DNA from: Gammaproteobacteria bacterium
GTDB taxonomy: Bacteria > Pseudomonadota > Gammaproteobacteria > Eutrophobiales > Eutrophobiaceae
DNA length: 64,000 bases
Direction of reading: 5' to 3'
NCBI GenBank assembly: GCA_012103475.1
Contig: WLWS01000003.1
Span: 248,001-312,000 of the forward strand
Positions 30,802 through 41,294 of this stretch are shown here, in pieces; the stretch's first letter is position 1; each line of letters opens with the position of its first letter. The translations under genes and the position numbers were made by a program. The notes under the pieces were generated by a model, which did no database searches, was not told the origin of the DNA, and worked only from the letters and a program-made list of their open reading frames with translations.

Positions 30802-31956
30802 ATGTCTGTTTTTTATCAGCATACTCCGGTTGGAGAAAGAATTCATTTAGCAGGCGTATTTAAAGGTCATGATGAAGTAAGTAATTATTTTGAGCCCTAT
30901 GGTGTGGAGTTTTATAACTCTGGAACAGAGGCACTTGCTTCAGCAATTGTTCGTTGCCTGAAAGAGGATGATTCAAAAAATGAAGTCCTTGTCCCGGCAT
31001 ATACCTGTCCGGATTTGATAAGCGCAATTATATTTGCCGGTGGACAGCCAGTGCTAATAGATTTCGAAGAAAACAGTAGCTGGATGAACTTAGAAGAACT
31101 CACGAACAAAATAGGCCCCGCTTCTGCTGTAATTATCGCTGTTAATTTCCTTGGTATCAGGGAAAGAATTGAAAAATTGAGGTCGATAGCCAGTGAAAAG
31201 GGGCTTCGACTTATTGAAGACAGTGCGCAATCATTTCCCCTTAATATGAGAAAATATGTCGATTCTACTGATCTGACTGTACTGAGTTTTGGTCGAGGTA
31301 AACCTGTGAACATGGGTTCCGGTGGCGCTGTTATTTATAACAAATCTGATTCGATTCCGGCTAGCGGAAACGAAACGAATTTATCTGATTCAACTATAAA
31401 GAAAATTAGCTATTACCTGCGGTCGTCCCTATACAATGTGGTACTGTCGCCTTTTGTATTTGGCTTTGTCAGATATGTACCACTGTTAGGTATCGGACTC
31501 ACACGTTATAAGCCTCTCGCAAGTATCCAACCAATGGATACAACAATTTCTTCCTGTCTCGATCAGAATATCAAGCAGTTTTGTTCGAAAGGTATAGATA
31601 TACAGAACTCTTACAGAGAGCGAATATCCGAATTAGGCGCTAAGAAGGTTATTAATCTTCCTGTAAAAACAAATATGGACAAAGACATTCCTCTCCTTCG
31701 TTATCCAATTCTAATCCTTGATTCAGGTAAGCGTGTGCTAGCTCATGATAGATTGAATGCAGAAGGTCTTGGCGCTTCTATAATGTATCCCGCTATATTG
31801 CCTTCTTTAAATGGATTAGAAGATGTGCTTGTGAGTCAGAAGGGGTTTGTGAACGCGCAATATTTTGCCGAACGAATACTTACGCTGCCCACACATCGAC
31901 GAATTTCATTAAGGGATGTCGACAAGATCATTACTATCTTGCAGGATATTTTGTAA
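30802..31956 (+). CDS. DegT/DnrJ/EryC1/StrS-like PLP aminotransferase-fold protein
   Basis: 'EFYNSGTEALASAIVRCLK', 'VLVPAYTCPDLISAIIFAGGQPVLIDFEE', 'LIEDSAQSFP', 'VLSFGRGKPVNMGSGGAV'. Confidence 0.75.
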   Translation: MSVFYQHTPVGERIHLAGVFKGHDEVSNYFEPYGVEFYNSGTEALASAIVRCLKEDDSKNEVLVPAYTCPDLISAIIFAGGQPVLIDFEENSSWMNLEELTNKIGPASAVIIAVNFLGIRERIEKLRSIASEKGLRLIEDSAQSFPLNMRKYVDSTDLTVLSFGRGKPVNMGSGGAVIYNKSDSIPASGNETNLSDSTIKKISYYLRSSLYNVVLSPFVFGFVRYVPLLGIGLTRYKPLASIQPMDTTISSCLDQNIKQFCSKGIDIQNSYRERISELGAKKVINLPVKTNMDKDIPLLRYPILILDSGKRVLAHDRLNAEGLGASIMYPAILPSLNGLEDVLVSQKGFVNAQYFAERILTLPTHRRISLRDVDKIITILQDIL

Positions 31957-31969
31957 GTTATTTGTAGAT

Positions 31970-32989
31970 ATGATTAAGAAAGTAATAAAAAAAATAGCAC
32001 ATTTGATATTCGCTAGTATAGGCAGACATCATATTTCCTATCATTCTCATGATTTATTAGTGCTTACCTACCATCGCGTATTACCTGCGGATGATCGCAG
32101 AGCCGCATCTGAACAGCCTGGGATGATGGTGTCTCCTGGCACCTTCAAAATGCATCTGCAGATTCTTAAGGAAAAATTTGAAATCGTCAGCCTGAGTGAA
32201 TGGTTGGAAAAATCAAAAGAGCCAGCTACGCTACCAAGACGTGCTTGTGCAATAACTTTTGATGATGGATGGAAGGATAATTATGAGTTTGCGTATCCTA
32301 TTCTTAGGCAGGAGCAAGTACCAGCAACAATATTTCTTGTTTCTGACTATCTCAACAGAAGTAAAGAATTCTGGCCAAATAAACTCAATAGTTTACTAAG
32401 GCAAATTGCTTCTGAGCTACCAGAATACTGGGATGATCATGTTTTCAACAAAGTACGCGAAGTTGCTCCGGATTTAGTTAGAAATAAAAAAATGCCGGAT
32501 AAAGACGAAATAGATAGAATCATTAATCATTTCAAAAAATATACCGATATTGATAATCACACATATATTGATCACATCTATCATAAGTTCAATATAGAGC
32601 AGGAAGTTTCAGACAGAGCGTTACTTAACAAGTCTGAGGTTAATGAAATGCTAAAATCTAATGTTTTCGAAATAGGTTCACACACTTGTGACCATACCAG
32701 ATTACTTGGAGGACTTTCCATGAATGTTCTGAAACATCAGGTAGCAGACTCAAAAAAAATATTACAGGACACATTTGGTGTAGAGGTATCCCTGTTTTGT
32801 TACCCAAACGGAGATTACTCCGAAGATTCGATGCGTTTGGTGGCTCAGAATTACACTGGGGCATGTACAACAGAATCTGGCTGGAATACTCCAGATTCCA
32901 ATTATTTTTTACTCCGACGAATAAATATTCATGAGGATATGACTCAAACAAAAACCCGTTTTCTGTCAAGAATAAGCGGTTTTATATAA
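31970..32989 (+). CDS. Polysaccharide deacetylase family protein
   Basis: 'CAITFDDGWKDNYEFAYPILRQEQVPATIFLVSDYL', 'FEIGSHTCDHTRL'; likely start at internal ATG (MIKKVIKK). Confidence 0.88.
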   Translation: MIKKVIKKIAHLIFASIGRHHISYHSHDLLVLTYHRVLPADDRRAASEQPGMMVSPGTFKMHLQILKEKFEIVSLSEWLEKSKEPATLPRRACAITFDDGWKDNYEFAYPILRQEQVPATIFLVSDYLNRSKEFWPNKLNSLLRQIASELPEYWDDHVFNKVREVAPDLVRNKKMPDKDEIDRIINHFKKYTDIDNHTYIDHIYHKFNIEQEVSDRALLNKSEVNEMLKSNVFEIGSHTCDHTRLLGGLSMNVLKHQVADSKKILQDTFGVEVSLFCYPNGDYSEDSMRLVAQNYTGACTTESGWNTPDSNYFLLRRINIHEDMTQTKTRFLSRISGFI

Positions 32990-33003
32990 AATGGCTAAGC
33001 GAT

Positions 33004-34137
33004 ATGAGTTCTTCAAAGACACCTGTTGACCGACTTATTCAGATTACTTCGGGTGATTTATGGGCCGGAGCTGAAGTTCAGTTTTTCAATCTGCTGCTTG
33101 AATTGCGAAGATTACATTACGAAATACATGTTGTTTTATTGAACGAAGGAGTTTTACAAAAAAAACTTTTGGAAGAGGGGGTATCTGTAACTGTTATAGA
33201 TGAAAAATCGACAAGCAGTTTCAATATTTGTCGCAAACTAATCTGTTTGTTTCGCTCATACAAACCGAATGTAATTCATACACATGGCTACAAAGAAAAT
33301 ATACTGGCTTCCTTCTCTAATTATCTAAGTGTCCGTTGTAATTGTATACGCACCGTTCATGGTGATACGGAAAGTAGTATCAGTTTCCTGAGACTGGATA
33401 AACTTTTAACGAAGTGGTTAAATTATTTCAGCGGAAATATTTTGCAGGATCGGATAATCGTAGTTAGCGAGCCACTTGCGAAAAAACTGGAACAAGAATA
33501 CAGGGTAACCAGGATATCTGTTATTGAGAACTCAATTGATACTGAGAGAGTAGTGTCAGAAAGTAATTTACCTATTGAATACAACTATCCTGAGGATTGT
33601 ATCAAGATTGCTATGGCCGGCCGGCTAGTAGCACTTAAAAGGCATGAACTGATAATTCAATGTATGCCTGCAATTCGTGAGGCAAGCCGGCAAAAAGTAG
33701 TATTGTATATTTATGGTGCCGGTCCTCAGCGAAGCAATCTGAAGTCACTTGTTGAAGCACTGCATCTGGAAGAAGAGGTCGTATTTATGGGGGATTGTAT
33801 TCCCCTTTATCCTCATATAAAGCAAATGGACATGTTACTGATGCCTTCAGATCACGAGGGCTTACCGATGATTATATTGGAAGCTATGATTCTGGAAGTT
33901 CCCATTATTGCGCATGCAGTAGGTAGTATCCCAAAGTTATTAGATGAAGGCGCGTTTGGCATACTTATCAGGGAGCATGAGCAATGTGCATACCGAGACG
34001 CTATTATTGAAGTCTTGTCGGATCCAGCGAGTGCGACAAACAAGGCATTATTGGGTTCCAGATATATTAATGATAATTACGGAATTCAACAGCAGATATA
34101 CAAGTATGATGAAATGTATAAAAGTTTGACCAGTTAA
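33004..34137 (+). CDS. Family 4-type glycosyltransferase
   Basis: GT-B; 'AMAGRLVALKRHELIIQCMP', 'MLLMPSDHEGLPMIILEAMILEVPIIAHAVGSIPKLL'. Confidence 0.9.
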   Translation: MSSSKTPVDRLIQITSGDLWAGAEVQFFNLLLELRRLHYEIHVVLLNEGVLQKKLLEEGVSVTVIDEKSTSSFNICRKLICLFRSYKPNVIHTHGYKENILASFSNYLSVRCNCIRTVHGDTESSISFLRLDKLLTKWLNYFSGNILQDRIIVVSEPLAKKLEQEYRVTRISVIENSIDTERVVSESNLPIEYNYPEDCIKIAMAGRLVALKRHELIIQCMPAIREASRQKVVLYIYGAGPQRSNLKSLVEALHLEEEVVFMGDCIPLYPHIKQMDMLLMPSDHEGLPMIILEAMILEVPIIAHAVGSIPKLLDEGAFGILIREHEQCAYRDAIIEVLSDPASATNKALLGSRYINDNYGIQQQIYKYDEMYKSLTS

Positions 34138-34149
34138 ATTAGCAACAGA

Positions 34150-35268
34150 GTGAATAAAAAATTGCGCATAGGACATTTTATCGAAACGGAAGTACCTGGA
34201 GGCGCTGAAAAGCTTGTACTCGATATATGTGCGAGGTTGCCAGCTCACGACATAACTCCGGTCATTCTGCATTTCAATCATCCGTATTTCAGGGATTACT
34301 GTGAATCACTTAATATTGAACAACATGTCGTACCCGGCAGGTCCCATTTCAAGTCTACGTTTACTCTACCTTTGTTTAGTTGGGGATTTCGCGGATTTCT
34401 AAAACGAATAAAAATTGATGTCTTACATTCGCATTTGTTTGGGCCGGTGAGCGGCGCAGCTATGGGCTGTAAAATGGCCGGGATTGCTCACGTAGGCACT
34501 CTTCATGATGTGCACATGATTGAGGAAAAACCTAATAGAATCAGATTATTACAGCTAGCCGCTTTTTTGGGAACGAAGCTGGTGACTGTTTCATCAACCA
34601 TGAAAGATTTTTATCATTCACATGCCAGTTTTTCCTCTGCAGCACTGAGAAGCATAGCCAATGGAGTCAATCTTCCACCGCTAGCGGATTTGCAAACGAA
34701 ATCTGAGATAAGAAAAGAATTAGGTATTGAGCTCAATACAGTTCTGTTTATCAATGTAGGCAGATTAGTGCCACTTAAACGACATGATTTATTGATTCAG
34801 TCATGTCGTATGTTGCCAGACGACGTGAATTACAAAGTACTGATAGTAGGAGATGGCCCTCAGCGTCAATATATAGAGCAAGAAATTCAGGAAAATAATC
34901 TGTTAGATAAAGTTGTCATGACAGGACAGCGCGAGGACATTGCCTCTTTATTAAATGCTTCTGACTGTTTCATACAATGTTCAGATACAGAAGGACTTTC
35001 GATGAGTATTATGGAGGCAATGGCGGCTTCTCTCCCTTGTATAGTGACTGATGTCGGAGGTAATGCAGAGCTGGTAGTAGACAACGAAAACGGGTGGTTA
35101 CTGAGTAGTAGCTCGAATCAATTTGCAGATAAGATGCAACAATTGATAGCTGATGAGAATTCAAGAAAAATAATGGGAAAAAATTCTAAGGAATTTATAA
35201 TGAGCAAATATTTGCTTGAAAAGACCGTTGAGAGCTACGTCTCATTGTATAAATCAACACAGATTTAA
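34150..35268 (+). CDS. Family 4-type glycosyltransferase
   Basis: 'FINVGRLVPLKRHDLLIQSC', 'CFIQCSDTEGLSMSIMEAMAASLPCIVTDVGGNAELV'. Confidence 0.9.
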   Translation: MNKKLRIGHFIETEVPGGAEKLVLDICARLPAHDITPVILHFNHPYFRDYCESLNIEQHVVPGRSHFKSTFTLPLFSWGFRGFLKRIKIDVLHSHLFGPVSGAAMGCKMAGIAHVGTLHDVHMIEEKPNRIRLLQLAAFLGTKLVTVSSTMKDFYHSHASFSSAALRSIANGVNLPPLADLQTKSEIRKELGIELNTVLFINVGRLVPLKRHDLLIQSCRMLPDDVNYKVLIVGDGPQRQYIEQEIQENNLLDKVVMTGQREDIASLLNASDCFIQCSDTEGLSMSIMEAMAASLPCIVTDVGGNAELVVDNENGWLLSSSSNQFADKMQQLIADENSRKIMGKNSKEFIMSKYLLEKTVESYVSLYKSTQI

Positions 35269-35294
35269 TAAACTCGAAATATACAGGATAGAAA

Positions 35295-36527
35295 TTGAAA
35301 ATACTTTGGTTGTCACACCTCGTACCTTACCCTCCAAAAGGAGGAGTCTTGCAAAGAAGTCATAACCTGATCAAGGAATTGGCAAAATATCACGAAGTTC
35401 ATCTCATATCATTCATTCAAAAAGATATGATTGAATCAATGTTTCCCGATTTGGAAACAGGTCTGACAGAGGCGAAATCTGAGCTGGAGAAATTTTGCGG
35501 ATCCGTAGAATTATGTCCGATACCAAGTGAATTGGAGAAATTTGGCAAATATCGTCTGGCAATAAAAAGTTTGTTCAGCCGGGATTCCTATACCATCAAC
35601 TGGCTAAAATCACGCAGATTTACAGAGCTTGTGAAAACCAGTGTAAGAGAGAATACTTTTGATGCAATCCATGTCGATACTATCAGCCTCGCTCCTTATA
35701 TCTACCTGTTTCCCGAAGCAAAGATGATACTTGACCACCACAATGTGGAATCTCATATGATGTTGAGAAGAGCTGGCACGGATAATAACTGGTTACGGAA
35801 ACTCTATTACTATCAGGAAGGATTAAAACTACAACATTATGAAAAAAAAATATGTCCTCAGTTTGACATAAATGTGACTTGCTCAGATCTTGATGCTGAA
35901 CGTCTTAGTCAAATAGCGTGTGACGTTCATACTGTAACAATTCCGAATGGGGTTGATACAGATTATTTCATTTCAAAAAATGCCGATAAAGAATCTAACA
36001 CTATGGTTTTTGCCGGCGGCTTGAACTGGTACCCGAATGCAGGTGCCATGCAATATTTCATAGATCATATATGGTCAGAATTAAAACAAAAAGCCCCAGA
36101 TGCAAAAATGTATCTTATAGGCAAGCATCCAAAGGAGAAATTCATAGAATTATCCAAAAATGATGAAAATTTTGTTTTATGTGGTTTCGTTGACGATGTA
36201 AGGCCTTATATAGATAGAGCAACGGTATATGTTTGTCCGATACTTGAAGGTGGAGGCACGAAATTGAAAATACTCGATGCACTCGCAATGGGTGCAGCAC
36301 TTGTAGCCAGCCCTGAAGCCTGTGAAGGTATAGATGTTACGAATGAGAAAAATGTGTTGATAGCGCATTCTCCGAATGAATATGTCGCACATATTCTGAA
36401 ATTATTTGCAGATAAAAACCTTGGGGAAACTCTGGGTAATAATGGAAGAATCTTAATGGAACAAGGCTATTCCTATCACGCAATCGGCAAGGAGTTTTCT
36501 TCTGTCATAGAAAAACTGGCATCCTGA
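35295..36527 (+). CDS. TIGR03087-like XrtA-associated glycosyltransferase
   Basis: 'ILWLSHLVPYPPKGGVLQRSHNLIKELAKYHEVHLISF', 'VYVCPILEGGGTKLKILDALAMGAALVASPEACEGIDV'. Confidence 0.85.
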   Translation: MKILWLSHLVPYPPKGGVLQRSHNLIKELAKYHEVHLISFIQKDMIESMFPDLETGLTEAKSELEKFCGSVELCPIPSELEKFGKYRLAIKSLFSRDSYTINWLKSRRFTELVKTSVRENTFDAIHVDTISLAPYIYLFPEAKMILDHHNVESHMMLRRAGTDNNWLRKLYYYQEGLKLQHYEKKICPQFDINVTCSDLDAERLSQIACDVHTVTIPNGVDTDYFISKNADKESNTMVFAGGLNWYPNAGAMQYFIDHIWSELKQKAPDAKMYLIGKHPKEKFIELSKNDENFVLCGFVDDVRPYIDRATVYVCPILEGGGTKLKILDALAMGAALVASPEACEGIDVTNEKNVLIAHSPNEYVAHILKLFADKNLGETLGNNGRILMEQGYSYHAIGKEFSSVIEKLAS

Positions 36528-36533
36528 GAAAGA

Positions 36534-37877
36534 ATGAACAAGTATCTTTCAAAGTACCTGTTTTATTATCCTTCTACCTACCTTCGGGGAGAAAGAATTA
36601 GCGGACATCTAGAGCAGTATGAGAAAAACCAGTGGTTCCAATCTGGCGAACTTAAAAATTACCAATTGGATAACTGTAATAAACTTTTAGACTATGCTTT
36701 CAAGAAATTTCCTTTTTATCGTGATAGTTTTAATCGGAACAATCTTGAATCGTTTTCTCTTGGAGAGTTACAGGATCTGGGGAAACTGCCTTTTTTGACC
36801 AAATCCGACATCAGCAAACTTTATCAACAACAAAGTTTTTTCGGCAGGCAATTTTATTCGAAAAAAACAACGGGCGGCTCTACCGGGCAGGCAGTGACTA
36901 TACTAAAAAATGCTGATGCGATGGCCAGGGAGAGAGCAGCAACATGGCGAAGCTATCGGTGGGCGGGAGTCGATATTGGCGATCCACAAGCCAGGTATTG
37001 GGGAGTTCCCATTTCAACACGTAATCGACTTTTCTACAATCTGGTTGATTTTATAGCGAACAGGAAAAGACTCTCGGCATTCAATGTCAATGCTGAAAGT
37101 ATGGAAAAACATTATTATGAAATGGAAAGATTGAAACCGAGGTATCTGTATGGCTACGTTTCAATAATACGCGAGTTTGCAGAATTTCTAACTAACAATT
37201 CCTTCTCTTTGCCAACATCAGTTATTAGTATTATTACGACGTCAGAAGTGTTGGATGATGATAGTCGTACAAAAATTGAGTCCGTAACAGGGCTTCGAAT
37301 TTACAATGAATATGGGTGTGGTGAAGTAGGTTCAATAGCTCATGAATGTGAACATGGGGAAATGCATTTAGTTGCAGATAATCAGATAATTGAAATTATC
37401 GACGAAGAAGGAAAGCCTGCAACGACAGGGGAAATTGTTGTCACAGATCTATTTAACTATGCGATGCCACTAATACGATATCGACTCGGGGATTATGCGA
37501 CGCTGAGTGAGAAGAAATGTCCATGTGGCAGGGGCTTACCGTTGATCGAAAAAATACATGGAAGAGCCTATGACATGATTGTTGACTCTACAGGTAGTCG
37601 CTATCATCCAGAGATAATATTATATATTTTTGAAGAAATTAAAGAGAGAAATAATGACATCAAAGGATTTCAGGTAGTACAAAAAGACAAGAGTAACTTA
37701 TTGATTAATCTGGTTATTACCACAGACAAGCATAAGATGGAAAATGAGGAATTTGTAAAAAATAGAGTACGCAAAAATATAGACGATAATTATAATTTTG
37801 AGTTTGTATATTTACCATCTATTGAAAGGGAAAAATCAGGAAAATTGCGTCTGGTTAAATCAGAATTAAAAACGTGA
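36534..37877 (+). CDS. PaaK/CapK-like adenylate-forming enzyme
   Basis: 'KKTTGGSTGQAVTI', 'IYNEYGCGEVGSIAHECEHGEMHLVADNQIIEI', 'TGEIVVTDLFNYAMPLIRYRLGDYATL'. Confidence 0.87.
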   Translation: MNKYLSKYLFYYPSTYLRGERISGHLEQYEKNQWFQSGELKNYQLDNCNKLLDYAFKKFPFYRDSFNRNNLESFSLGELQDLGKLPFLTKSDISKLYQQQSFFGRQFYSKKTTGGSTGQAVTILKNADAMARERAATWRSYRWAGVDIGDPQARYWGVPISTRNRLFYNLVDFIANRKRLSAFNVNAESMEKHYYEMERLKPRYLYGYVSIIREFAEFLTNNSFSLPTSVISIITTSEVLDDDSRTKIESVTGLRIYNEYGCGEVGSIAHECEHGEMHLVADNQIIEIIDEEGKPATTGEIVVTDLFNYAMPLIRYRLGDYATLSEKKCPCGRGLPLIEKIHGRAYDMIVDSTGSRYHPEIILYIFEEIKERNNDIKGFQVVQKDKSNLLINLVITTDKHKMENEEFVKNRVRKNIDDNYNFEFVYLPSIEREKSGKLRLVKSELKT

Positions 37878-39062
37878 ACCAGGCAAAGTCTGGTCTTCTG
37901 TATCTAAAAGTATTATTTCCTCTAAATGCTCGGCGATAATCCGGTTCCCAACAGCGGTATAATGCTGATTGTCTCCTGAATAAATTATCGAATTCTTTAT
38001 GCCACTCTGTAGAAATATATCTCGAACTGAAACAACTGGAAAACCATTGTCTTTAAACAGTTTCTGTCGAATTCCATAACGGTCCGGAAATTTGCCCATT
38101 AGTCGGCCAGGCTCAATGTCAGCGCGGTTAGGCATATAGATAAAAATTACCCTTTTTCCAGAGCCCTCGATCGTACTGACCGTAGTTTCCATAAGTTCCA
38201 GCAGCAAATCAGTATTGTCAGTTTGAGTGTTCAAATAATATCGCAAGGATTCAGTTTTACTCCGAACACTATTTAATAAATTGGCTATGGGTGTAATACC
38301 CAGGTGTTTAAAAAGTGAAAATTGAGTGTAAAAATCATCATGCCTGGAGAGAAAACTGAGTATGCTTGAATCGCTGGTAATATTCTGAAGCATTGAAGGA
38401 TCAATTCTCACTAATTCAAGAGAAGAGTTCTTTAGTTCATACCGGGGTTTTAAAAAAGGCATATTAACTTCCCTTGAATCTCTGAAGGGAATATACAGAT
38501 TACCTAAAACTGAAACCGGGTTGGAATCAAGTCCAATTATGATTATATCAGGGTTAAACTTTTTCAAATTATGCGTATAGAGAAGAAAAGACTGATCAAG
38601 CCCGTATAACATAGTGCCAAAATTTAATGTTTCTATTTCTTCATTTTCAAGGTAGGCAGATATTGTTTCATAATTTTCAACATGGGTTCCGCCATTAATC
38701 ATCGAACTACCTAAAAACATAATTCGATAATTATTATTTCTTGTTAAACTCACCTCTGAGGAAGAGCGTGAACCGTAAGAATCTGTTCTCCATTTTGCTT
38801 TATGCGTCGAAGCCCTGTTACGCCATCCCGTTACTGAATCAGGTGTTAAAAATGATTCGTTGTTGAGAAAATCGTTTGTGGATTTCATGGCTTTTTCTTT
38901 CAGGAAAAAGCCCAAATAAACATGATCAGGTATAAACAGTGGAGCACATATCGCGATAAATTCTAAAGCTAATAGGACAAATATGGTGCGGTGTATTGCT
39001 GGCATATTCAGTTTATTCAGTAATTGAGGTAGAAATAAACTGGATTTAAGAGAATTGGACAT
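37866..39062 (-). CDS. Membrane-anchored SGNH-like protein
   Basis: N-terminal TM; 'RIMFLGSSMINGGTHVENYETI' and 'YSGDNQHYTAVGNRIIAEHL' match SGNH/GDSL block I and V-type patterns. Confidence 0.65.
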   Translation of the reverse strand: MSNSLKSSLFLPQLLNKLNMPAIHRTIFVLLALEFIAICAPLFIPDHVYLGFFLKEKAMKSTNDFLNNESFLTPDSVTGWRNRASTHKAKWRTDSYGSRSSSEVSLTRNNNYRIMFLGSSMINGGTHVENYETISAYLENEEIETLNFGTMLYGLDQSFLLYTHNLKKFNPDIIIIGLDSNPVSVLGNLYIPFRDSREVNMPFLKPRYELKNSSLELVRIDPSMLQNITSDSSILSFLSRHDDFYTQFSLFKHLGITPIANLLNSVRSKTESLRYYLNTQTDNTDLLLELMETTVSTIEGSGKRVIFIYMPNRADIEPGRLMGKFPDRYGIRQKLFKDNGFPVVSVRDIFLQSGIKNSIIYSGDNQHYTAVGNRIIAEHLEEIILLDTEDQTLPGSRF

Positions 39063-39074
39063 TTTTCTGTAATA

Positions 39075-40478
39075 CTAAAATTGAAAATATATAAATGGAT
39101 TGGCTTCTTCAACTTGTCCATGAAAAAGCATGATCAACATTGTCGCGTATACAAATGGTAGTATTTTATTGAAGTTATTTTCTCTGAGCACAGGAAATTG
39201 TTCGCAGCAGAGGCCATATACATGATCAACTATGAAAGAAGCGATGCACAAATAAAGTATGACAGGTAAGTAAATAGTGGTACCCGTTTGTGCTGAAAAA
39301 AGACCACGAAAAAACTCTATAGCAGATTCAAAATTAGGTGAGCGAAACAAGATCCAGGCGAAGCAAACCAGTAATTGAGTTGATAACCAGCCAAAAATCA
39401 GCGCGAAAGCTACGTTGAGTTTCTGGATATGTTCATTTAACTGATGATTTAACGCAATATAGAGACCGTGTAGACCGCCCCAGGCGACGAATGTCCAACT
39501 GGCTCCATGCCAGAGCCCACTAACAAGAGTAGTAACTGCGAGATTGACAAGAGTTCGGATCTGACCTCTGCGGTTTCCTCCCATCGATATATATATGTAA
39601 TCCCGAAAGAAACGTGACATGGTCATATGCCAACGTTGCCAGAAATCCGAAAAGTTTGTTGCCAGATAAGGAAAATTGAAATTCTCAGGTAGTTTGAAGC
39701 CAAGCATCCTCGCGCAGCCTATTGCCATATTCGAATATCCTGAAAAATCTGCATAAATTTGCACACTGTATCCAAGCATGGCAAACCATAGAATCCCGCT
39801 GGAATAGCTGCCAGGATTAGAAAAAACAGGATCTACTAGATGCACAGCCAGATTATCGGCAATAAAAACCTTCTTGAAAAAACCCGACAGGAATCGAATC
39901 GCTCCTTGTTCAAAATCAGAGCTGTTAAATTTACGCTCTGATTCCAGCTGGTATAGAAACTCAGTAGCTCGAACTATCGGACCTGCAACTAATTGCGGGA
40001 AAAAGGCGACAAATGTGGCGAAATCAATCAGAGAATAATTAGGTGTCAGCTTGTTTCTATAAATATCCAGACTATAGCTAAGGCTTTGAAAAATATAGAA
40101 AGAAATGCCAACCGGGAGTGTTATTTCAAGAGTAACTCTGGAAACGCTTATCCCAGCTTTCTCAAACATTAGCATCAGACTGTCGACCATAAAGCCGGCG
40201 TATTTAAAGTAAACAAGTATCCCGATATTAACGACGATGGCCACGATTAGCCAAAACCGTCTACTTGAATTTTTGTTGTTCGCAAATATTAACTTGCCAC
40301 AATAGTAATTAGATAAGGTAGATATAACTATAAGAGAAAGAAAACGCCAGTCCCAGAAAGCGTAAAAGAACCAGCTTGCTAACAATAGAAAAATATTTTG
40401 TTTTGTGCGGGGAAGATTCCAGTAAACAAGCAGAACAAATGTAAAAAAAATAAAAAAATGTATGGAAGCAAAATTCAT
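39075..40478 (-). CDS. MBOAT-family O-acyltransferase
   Basis: Polytopic; 'LPVGISFYIFQSLSYSLDIYRNKL', 'LVAGPIVRATEFLYQL', 'NFSDFWQRWHMTMSRFFRDYIYISMGGNRRG', 'SGLWHGASWTFVAWGGLHGLY'. Confidence 0.95.
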   Translation of the reverse strand: MNFASIHFFIFFTFVLLVYWNLPRTKQNIFLLLASWFFYAFWDWRFLSLIVISTLSNYYCGKLIFANNKNSSRRFWLIVAIVVNIGILVYFKYAGFMVDSLMLMFEKAGISVSRVTLEITLPVGISFYIFQSLSYSLDIYRNKLTPNYSLIDFATFVAFFPQLVAGPIVRATEFLYQLESERKFNSSDFEQGAIRFLSGFFKKVFIADNLAVHLVDPVFSNPGSYSSGILWFAMLGYSVQIYADFSGYSNMAIGCARMLGFKLPENFNFPYLATNFSDFWQRWHMTMSRFFRDYIYISMGGNRRGQIRTLVNLAVTTLVSGLWHGASWTFVAWGGLHGLYIALNHQLNEHIQKLNVAFALIFGWLSTQLLVCFAWILFRSPNFESAIEFFRGLFSAQTGTTIYLPVILYLCIASFIVDHVYGLCCEQFPVLRENNFNKILPFVYATMLIMLFHGQVEEANPFIYFQF

Positions 40479-40505
40479 TATTTTAATACAAGATATTTGT
40501 TCGTC

Positions 40506-41294
40506 TTATACTTGCAGTGTCTTTTTAAATAGCAAGTGTATCCAGTTAGGGTGAGGCTTAATAAAAGGTCTTTGAAAAAATCTCGAAAGCATACCCAGTT
40601 TGGTAAAAATTTTCCGAGTCATATTACGTTGCGGAGGTGATATCAATTTGCCCCCACAATGAATACAGGGTTCTTCCTGTGTGTATGAGCCATAGGGGTT
40701 TCCTGCCAGATCGAAAAACCAGCGGGAAACAGAGTTTGTAGCGAGGCTATTTTCACCAACGAATGATTCTTCGATAACAGTAAAGTCTGGAAATAATTCG
40801 ATAATCTTCTTTTTGTCAAAACTATTGACGTGGCCCCAGGGTGGATTTTTCCCTCCGCAGGTGAAGCAAGTAGTACGACCGACTCTGATATCTTGCATTA
40901 GCGGTACACCGATTAGTAGGTAGTCAGCACTGACGCGACTCAATTCTGCACAGGCCCTGGATAGCAATGGAGTAGGTATATGTTCAAGTACTTCCGTGCA
41001 AAGTATAAATTCAACTGAGTTATCGCTAAACTTGAGTTTCGTTAAATCTCCTTGTACACATTCGACTCGTTCATGGGTAAGTACAGGGACTGACAAGTCT
41101 AAAGCAGTTACTTTTTTGAAGTATTCGGTAAGTAGTACGGAGAAATAGCCATCTCTGGCACCAATATCGAGCGCATGGTCACCGGTTTTTTCCAATAGCG
41201 TTATAATTCTAACTATATCTTCGGTTCTTTCTAACTCTGCATTGCTCTCTCTAAACTGCTCAAATTCCATAGTGTAGTCCGCTACCGTGATCAC
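40506..41294 (-). CDS. Class I SAM-dependent methyltransferase with CxxC pairs
   Basis: 'HALDIGARDGYFSVLLTEYF', 'FILCTEVLEHIP', plus 'CFTCGG' and 'CIHCGGKL'. Confidence 0.85.
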   Translation of the reverse strand: MITVADYTMEFEQFRESNAELERTEDIVRIITLLEKTGDHALDIGARDGYFSVLLTEYFKKVTALDLSVPVLTHERVECVQGDLTKLKFSDNSVEFILCTEVLEHIPTPLLSRACAELSRVSADYLLIGVPLMQDIRVGRTTCFTCGGKNPPWGHVNSFDKKKIIELFPDFTVIEESFVGENSLATNSVSRWFFDLAGNPYGSYTQEEPCIHCGGKLISPPQRNMTRKIFTKLGMLSRFFQRPFIKPHPNWIHLLFKKTLQV

